Assembly (NCBI GenBank): GCA_037975125.1
Contig: CM075852.1
Coordinates: 17,054,099 to 17,118,098 of the forward strand
DNA length: 64,000 nt
From: Latrodectus hesperus
Taxonomy: Eukaryota > Arthropoda > Arachnida > Araneae > Theridiidae
Direction: 5' to 3'
The position numbers and the translations under genes are program-made. Positions within the stretch are counted from its first letter, which is position 1. Each line of letters starts with the position of its first letter. Below, piece after piece: positions 58,641-64,000 of this stretch. A model generated the notes under the pieces. It made no database searches. It was not told the DNA's origin and worked only from the letters and a program-made list of their open reading frames with translations.

Positions 58641-59090
58641 TTTTGTTGAGAATCTTTTTTTTATAAAAAAACACAATTCCATAAAACTTGAACTTCTTTT
58701 TATTAGCAATCCTTGACTTCACACTCGCACACTTAAGTTAACATTTTTATTATTTTTATTTATCACTATTGCTTTATCATACACAAGTTACTGAAACAAA
58801 TACTTACGCAAGAGTCGAGTTCTTTTTTTCTTTTTTTAATGTGTTATCTGAAACGCACTATTTCTGAAATAATAACTATTTCTGTATAAAGAAGAATTAT
58901 ATAATAATGAGATAAAATTTATTTTTTGAAAAAACTGCCTCAGATCTTAAACTTATTGTTCTAATTCTATAATTGTTTTGATCTATTTTTAAACGAATAA
59001 ATTCAAACGCAAATGTTTTTGCACGTTATTAATCTAATTTATTACCAATTTATATATTTAGTATTATTTTTCTTATAACTAATTTAATTA
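58641..59090. other. No supported gene
   Basis: AT-rich unassigned DNA. Confidence 0.5.
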
Positions 59091-59290
59091 CAAGAATTGA
59101 ATATTCAATTCTTGTGAATATTTATACGAGAATTGAAAGGATAAATACAAACACACTAAGTACTAGTTTGCCTATTAATTCAATTGATTACTCATTATTA
59201 AATTGATTAGTTTAATTACTGAATTGAATTGATTACTTGTTCAATTGATTAATTTAATTCAATTCATTACTTATTTTTGATTCAAGCATT
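59091..59290. repeat. 24-bp perfect palindrome followed by degenerate AATTGATTA repeats
   Basis: 59091-59114 is self-complementary (half site caagaattgaat). From about 59174 the words 'caattgattact', 'aaattgattag' and 'gaattgattact' recur in irregular ~14-22-bp steps until 59275. Confidence 0.85.
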
Positions 59291-61504
59291 ATATTATTTA
59301 CTACTAATTCAATTTGCAAGTAATATTACTGCAAATATTAAAAAAAATTCATATTTATGGTGTTATGTTTGATATACTTATATAAGTATTTGCGTAATTA
59401 CATTACATAAACACGCGTTTAATATTCACATAAAAATACAGTCCTATATTTGTTAATCATACGTTTCTATATGATGGTAAAATTTCATCATATTCTTCCA
59501 TTCTGATTAAAATTCATTAAGAATGTTGTTTAAAATTAGAATGCTTAAGTTGTTATCTACAATATCATGCGCAAGCAGTTATCTCTGGAAAGGCGTCAAG
59601 GATATTCTTTGCAAAAGATCCTTCGTTAAAAAGTAACCACCTTCCTGTAGTCATCTGGTTGACTACACCTACAGAAGACCATTTGCATTGTCTGATTAAA
59701 TGCTCATCGGTGCTTTTGTGCTTATAAGGACTGAAATTGCAGTTTTGCACTCGAAAATGAGTTTTAGAAAGGGAGTTCTTCCAAAGAATGTTTGTTTTAG
59801 AAAGACTCCCTTTAAAATGAGTGGGGAGAGAAATATTTTATTATTACTTTACTTTACTTATTTTAATTCAATTCTATTTTTTTATAAATTCGTTCGAAAG
59901 GGGGATTTTGAAATAAAATTTAATAAAAAGAATTTTTATCGCATGGTTTTGCTCATGTGAAGTGAATGAAATTGTCTCTACAAACAAGATTCGTATTCTG
60001 TTTGTCTTTCAAATTTTTGCGTGGGAGGGGTGATAAATGGCTACGGGGAAGTAATTTATGCCCAGGATGATCGTCTCTGAAAAATAAAGCTATTTTGAAA
60101 TTTCGATTGCAGTGTTTGTGTGTGTGTAATTCCTTCGAATTCTCTGTAAATTTGCTTATGTAGTGCTGTAATTCATTTGAAGGATGTGACATTCCTCTTC
60201 AGAAATTTCCCTTCAAGAAAGAAGTACGAAATTCCTTTTAAATTGTTATCTGTGCGTAGCCGCGGGCAATAAAAAAGAAAAATATGTACGACATCCGAAC
60301 CCTTGAAAGTTTCTAGAATGTGATTTGTTTTTAAAATAGCAACTTATTATTATTATTATTTTGATTTTTGAAAAGGTGTTACTACATATCCACTGCAATC
60401 TACATATTTACGCCTTCCCCAATTCGTCACCGATAGGAGATGCAATGAAGCGCGGATGACTACGTATGTTTATTTTCAGAATTTTTATATTTCCTTCAGT
60501 ATGCTGCTAGGAGATCTTCGTTCAGTGGAAGTATTTTCAACAAAGCTAATTAAATATTGAATTACTTTCCCGAATCTCCCCCAACAGCTCGTTTTCAGTG
60601 GAAGCCAACAGAGATATAGTTTGAAAACAATGATTCCGTTAGCAATAATACTTTTGAAAAATGGTGGCTGTAAGAGTGAATAAAAAGCGTACACATTGTT
60701 GAACAGAACTGCTTGATAAGCAATAAAAATTAAGCATCCACTTATAATCGCTTAAGCTTGGAGAACGTTCTCTTTATTTCCAATTCTTTTTTACTTTTTA
60801 TGTGAAAGTATATTTTTGGAATATGGCACAGAATATGAAACCAGGATTAATCGTGAAATGAAAGCAGTTGTATCTATTTTCTCATCGATTGTCCTATTCA
60901 TTAAAATTTATTAAAATCATTTAATTTCTATCGAAATAATTATTTTGGAAAAATACTCAAGGATAATCGTAGAAAATGCATAAAGAAGAGTGGAAATGCC
61001 TGGAGACTATTGGGGATTTATTTCATGCATTAATCATTATTTCCATGTTTGAATGATCTTCTAAGTACTGCTTTCAACTGCTGTCTTCTTGTATTAAAGC
61101 TTTAGAAGATGCAATGGAATAAAATTGTTTTTTTATTCACAGTGCCACAGTGTTCGAGGGTCAGTTAAGGATATTCTTTCTGCAATGGATTTGCTATGGA
61201 TTAAACTCTTGGATATAGTAAATAAAAGCTATATCCAAGTATTTTTCTTGAATCTTTGATCCACAGTTCTTGTCGTCCATTGAATATATAATGCCTTGTA
61301 ATTTTAATCAAATTCAAACGCTGTTGGATTGAGCCTGTGTTAAATTATAGTGATTGAGGGATAACCTAACATATAAAAATTGCTCAACAGCGTTTGGTAT
61401 CGAACCTGAAACTTTATGCAAACGTAGTTTGATAGCTAGTATTGTTTATGTAGTCGTTTGGCGAAAGCTTTTTTGTGAGGTAGTCAATTTGATTCCAGAC
61501 TTAA
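59291..61504. other. No supported gene
   Basis: Unassigned. 60215-60275 resembles 45440-45500 (see findings). Around 61385-61405 a reversed B-box-like word (ggttcgatacc on the minus strand) occurs without other SINE parts. Confidence 0.45.
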
Positions 61505-61800
61505 CCAACAGTCTTACTTCAACCTTTGCATAGCCAGCCCCTACCAGTTCTGAGCTGGGTGGAGAAAAGAATGCTAAGGAATGCGTTATGGAAACCCCAA
61601 CGGTTAGGATTGTTGTAAATCATTATGGTTTTCAGTGCGCAAGTGGTTTTCCAAAAGGACTCTTCATGGATAGGGGCCCCCATTCTAATGCTGCAAGGGA
61701 GAAAACCCTGAAAACTTGCAAACAGATGTGGAAGCAGAAGCACATTTGTCGTTACTCAGTAGTGGCTTGAATCAAACCCGAGACCTCCTCACACATTCTC
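61505..61800 (-). repeat. Possible old tRNA-related SINE
   Basis: On the minus strand 'gtctcgggtttgattcaagc' resembles a B box. The following ~240 bp are less AT-rich than the surroundings (cccctatccatgaagagtcc, ccacccagctcagaactggt). No second copy exists in the window, and no A box or target duplication was found. Confidence 0.3.
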
Positions 61801-62597
61801 TACAATATATTTATACAACTAATATTTTATAACATAAAATTTTTAAAAGTAAGAATATAAACAAAAGAAATTTCATGTTAATTTTAGTCATTTTTGTATC
61901 CATTTTGTATGATTTTATAATTTTACTGTAGATTTACTGTAGATTTTAAACTTGTAGATCCCAAGGGTACCCCATTGGCAAACCCTAGTGTAAACAAATG
62001 ATTATAGATATATTATCCTATAAATGTTCCAGTTGTGCGTGTGAGCGTAAAAACTTCCATAAAAAATGTATTTCATTAGAATAAAACTCGTGCTTAGAAA
62101 AGCACAAGTCAACTGTAAAAAAAATTTCATCCAAAAATTATTTACTTATGAGTTAAAAATAGGGAAAATATAAACATCGCTTCTTGCGCTAAGCTAATTC
62201 ACAAAATAAATTTCAAAAAACAACTTTAAAATAGCTTTTTTATTTTGAAAAAGATAATGATGTGAACTATTTTTATTCTGTTACTTTGTCACTTGAAAAA
62301 ATGCTGATGGTTAAAATTAATTCATTAAAATTTCAAGCAAACAATAAATTAATTAAAAAAATAACAACTGAAACTTCCTTGAGTATGACAAATTATGCAG
62401 TCTATGATACTGATTTTCAAACAATAAAAACATCAGTAGTAATTATTTAATGCAGACTGTTGTTGTCAATGCAGAAATCATTTGATATTTTTAAATTTTG
62501 CAACTTTTTCAATAAACTTTTTTACTAACTATTCTTGCATTTAATTTCCATTTAACAAAAACAAAAAATCGCTCACAAGAAAATTTTCATTATTTTA
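61801..62597. other. No supported gene
   Basis: AT-rich unassigned DNA. Confidence 0.5.
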
Positions 62598-62607
62598 GTT
62601 TTAAGAG

Positions 62608-62977
62608 ATGATACTAATGATACTTGAACAAGCATCAACTCAGCTATGCGAATTTAAGTCAATTGGGGGCGCCTTTCGTTTAATTAGAGCACCATGATGG
62701 TGAAAGTACGACTTTCGCTCTTCAATTCCTCTGATAGATGGCAGCACCAGAGGATCTACTCCCTCAATTTTGGCATTGATCTGAAGGGGGAGTGAATTTC
62801 TCCAGACCAATGCACCCATGGTAACTGCTCAATGACCGACCACAGGACTTTCGATCCCACAGATTTAACGAGAACGTATATCGCATGTACTCGGTGGGTC
62901 TTTGGCGGCATTGGGAATCGAACCCCACCCTTCCGGATGGAAGGCCGATACCCTAACCACTAGGCTAACATGGTCTT
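62608..62977 (-). repeat. SINE-C, target duplication
   Basis: Minus strand head with 'cctagtggttagggtatcgg' and B box 'ggggttcgattccc'. The same body as 50237-50624 follows, then the shared tail with part of its end decayed (cagctgagttgatgcttgtt). Direct 10-mers gttttaagag flank it (62598-62607 and 62978-62987). Confidence 0.93.
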
Positions 62978-62987
62978 GTTTTAAGAG

Positions 62988-63807
62988 TTGTGTTGCTTTT
63001 ATTGTTTAAGTAAAATTTGTAGAATTTTATGAAATTTTTTTTTCTTTTTTAAAATATATTTTGTATGGGATTTAATTTTATTATGAGGTGGAAAAAAATG
63101 CGAGTTCCAATGAAAATTTCACGATAATTGCTCTGCTTGAAGGACGCCTTTAGAAAGAACCCAAATGACGAGATTTGTCGCCCTTACTTTAATCGCTTAC
63201 GTAAGAACACAGTGATGTTAAAATGATTTATCGTATTTTCTCCTGAGAGCGAGGGGGAACACGACGATGTTATGAAGGAACCTCTAGCTACTTTCTGTTT
63301 CTTTCCTCCTTTTCTGCGCATCATCCGTGCACACCCTAACTGCAACTGTCTCTTCATCTGAATTACGAGTCCATTGTTGGGAGCGCGTGTACGGTTTTTA
63401 GAAAATGCCGACATTCTTTCGCGATGATATGGTGAAATAACTCCTCTTCTTCCATCAGAGAAGCAAGTGTCTCGAAGTGAAGATGGTATTGTCAACAACC
63501 AGTCTGAAATAAATGGTCCCCACTCATCCCAGAAGCCATGATCTTCTCATCGCATGCGATCTGGAGTCGGTTTCGCTTTTTAAGAGAAATAAATTAAATC
63601 TGACTCTCGAAAATACAGTGGGCATTTTAAATTAATATCAGTGAAAAGTCTTTGGAAAATATTTCGACAGCACTTTGGTCATTCAAGCAGCATCTTTCGA
63701 CCGACGGAGGCTTATACTCGAAAGATCTGACAGATCAGATATAGAAAGTTTCCACTGAAAAATCTCTAAATTAGGGATTGAATATTAAGCCCTTCTTACG
63801 AAATCCG
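62988..63807. other. No supported gene; GC-richer patch
   Basis: From about 63120 to 63720 the sequence is clearly less AT-rich than most of the window, with few simple repeats and one 104-codon minus-strand frame (63184-63498) lacking known motifs. It may be unique host DNA, but nothing proves a gene. Confidence 0.35.
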
Positions 63808-64000
63808 AGCCAACCAACTTGTCTAGTGGTCAGCGTGCCTGTCTGCGGATAAGAAGGTCCTGGGTTTGAATCCCGGTTCGGGCATGGATGTACTTTCTGT
63901 CTCTACCTATCCTGTCTTTGTGCTTTCCTTGAATGAATGAGGTGTGAATGGTTGTCTATCCTATAAACGGGTCCCTATGGCATATATGTTGAGCAAAGTC
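63808..64000 (+). repeat. SINE-B, cut by the window end
   Basis: Head 'agccaaccaacttgtctagt' and 'ggtcagcgtgcctgtctgcg', B box 'gggtttgaatcccgg', body 'ggatgtactttctgtctcta' and 'tataaacgggtccctatggc', then 'gagcaaagtc', the first bases of the shared tail, at the last position of the window. Confidence 0.93.

Overview
This is a eukaryotic intergenic/repeat window that is strongly AT-rich. I found no host protein-coding gene, rRNA, functional tRNA or CRISPR that I can support. Nearly everything recognisable is a transposable element, mostly decayed, plus microsatellites and one ~215-bp tandem array. The mix suggests an arthropod, and my inference is a spider (orb-weaver-like). The mix is tRNA-derived SINEs with (AAC)n, (CAAAC)n and (TTTAG)n tails, Jockey-type and RNase-H-bearing LINEs, mariner/Tc1 elements, a THAP-type P element, a BED/hAT element, and a Ty3/Gypsy relative with integrase before reverse transcriptase. 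Species cannot be fixed from sequence alone.

Layout. 1-2.2 kb: SINE fragment and a 5'-truncated Jockey-like LINE with one early stop. 2.2-10.1 kb: AT-rich DNA with (TA)n runs, two SINE-A copies and a LINE C-terminal scrap on the minus strand. 10.1-20.4 kb: a DNA-transposon cluster. It holds a mariner-like internal-deletion element (10135-10698), an internally deleted P-element relic (10798-12490), a BED-hAT element (13090-15875) carrying a nested SINE-B with target duplication, and a full-length but frame-broken P element with both terminal inverted repeats (17320-20393). 20.4-28.4 kb: no recognisable gene, with a 151-bp (AC)n. 28.4-36 kb: a SINE, a Tc1-like element, then a mariner (DD34D, ~48-bp TIRs) nested inside a second Tc1-like element. 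36.8-46.9 kb: LINE and retrotransposon graveyard. It holds two RNase-H/zinc-knuckle-type LINE tails on the minus strand, a Gypsy-type relic whose integrase lies upstream of its RT, a second Gypsy relic on the minus strand interrupted by a Tc1 end and by a short LINE insertion with a 15-bp target duplication, and a LINE tail at 46.2 kb. 46.9-64 kb: long (TA)n tracts, SINE copies of three kinds, the ~215-bp x5 array, palindromic AT structures, and otherwise unassigned DNA.

Most notable for follow-up. (1) At least three SINE types with different 5' heads share one 3' tail of about 120 bp ending in (AAC)n. (2) The retrotransposon relic has the Gmr1-like INT-before-RT order. (3) A complete-architecture P element (THAP, DDE region, C-terminal domain, 2 TIRs) sits near a deletion derivative of itself. 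(4) There are several clean nested insertions that give a relative chronology. I do not see convincing evidence for an entirely new functional system. The nearest candidate is the modular SINE family.
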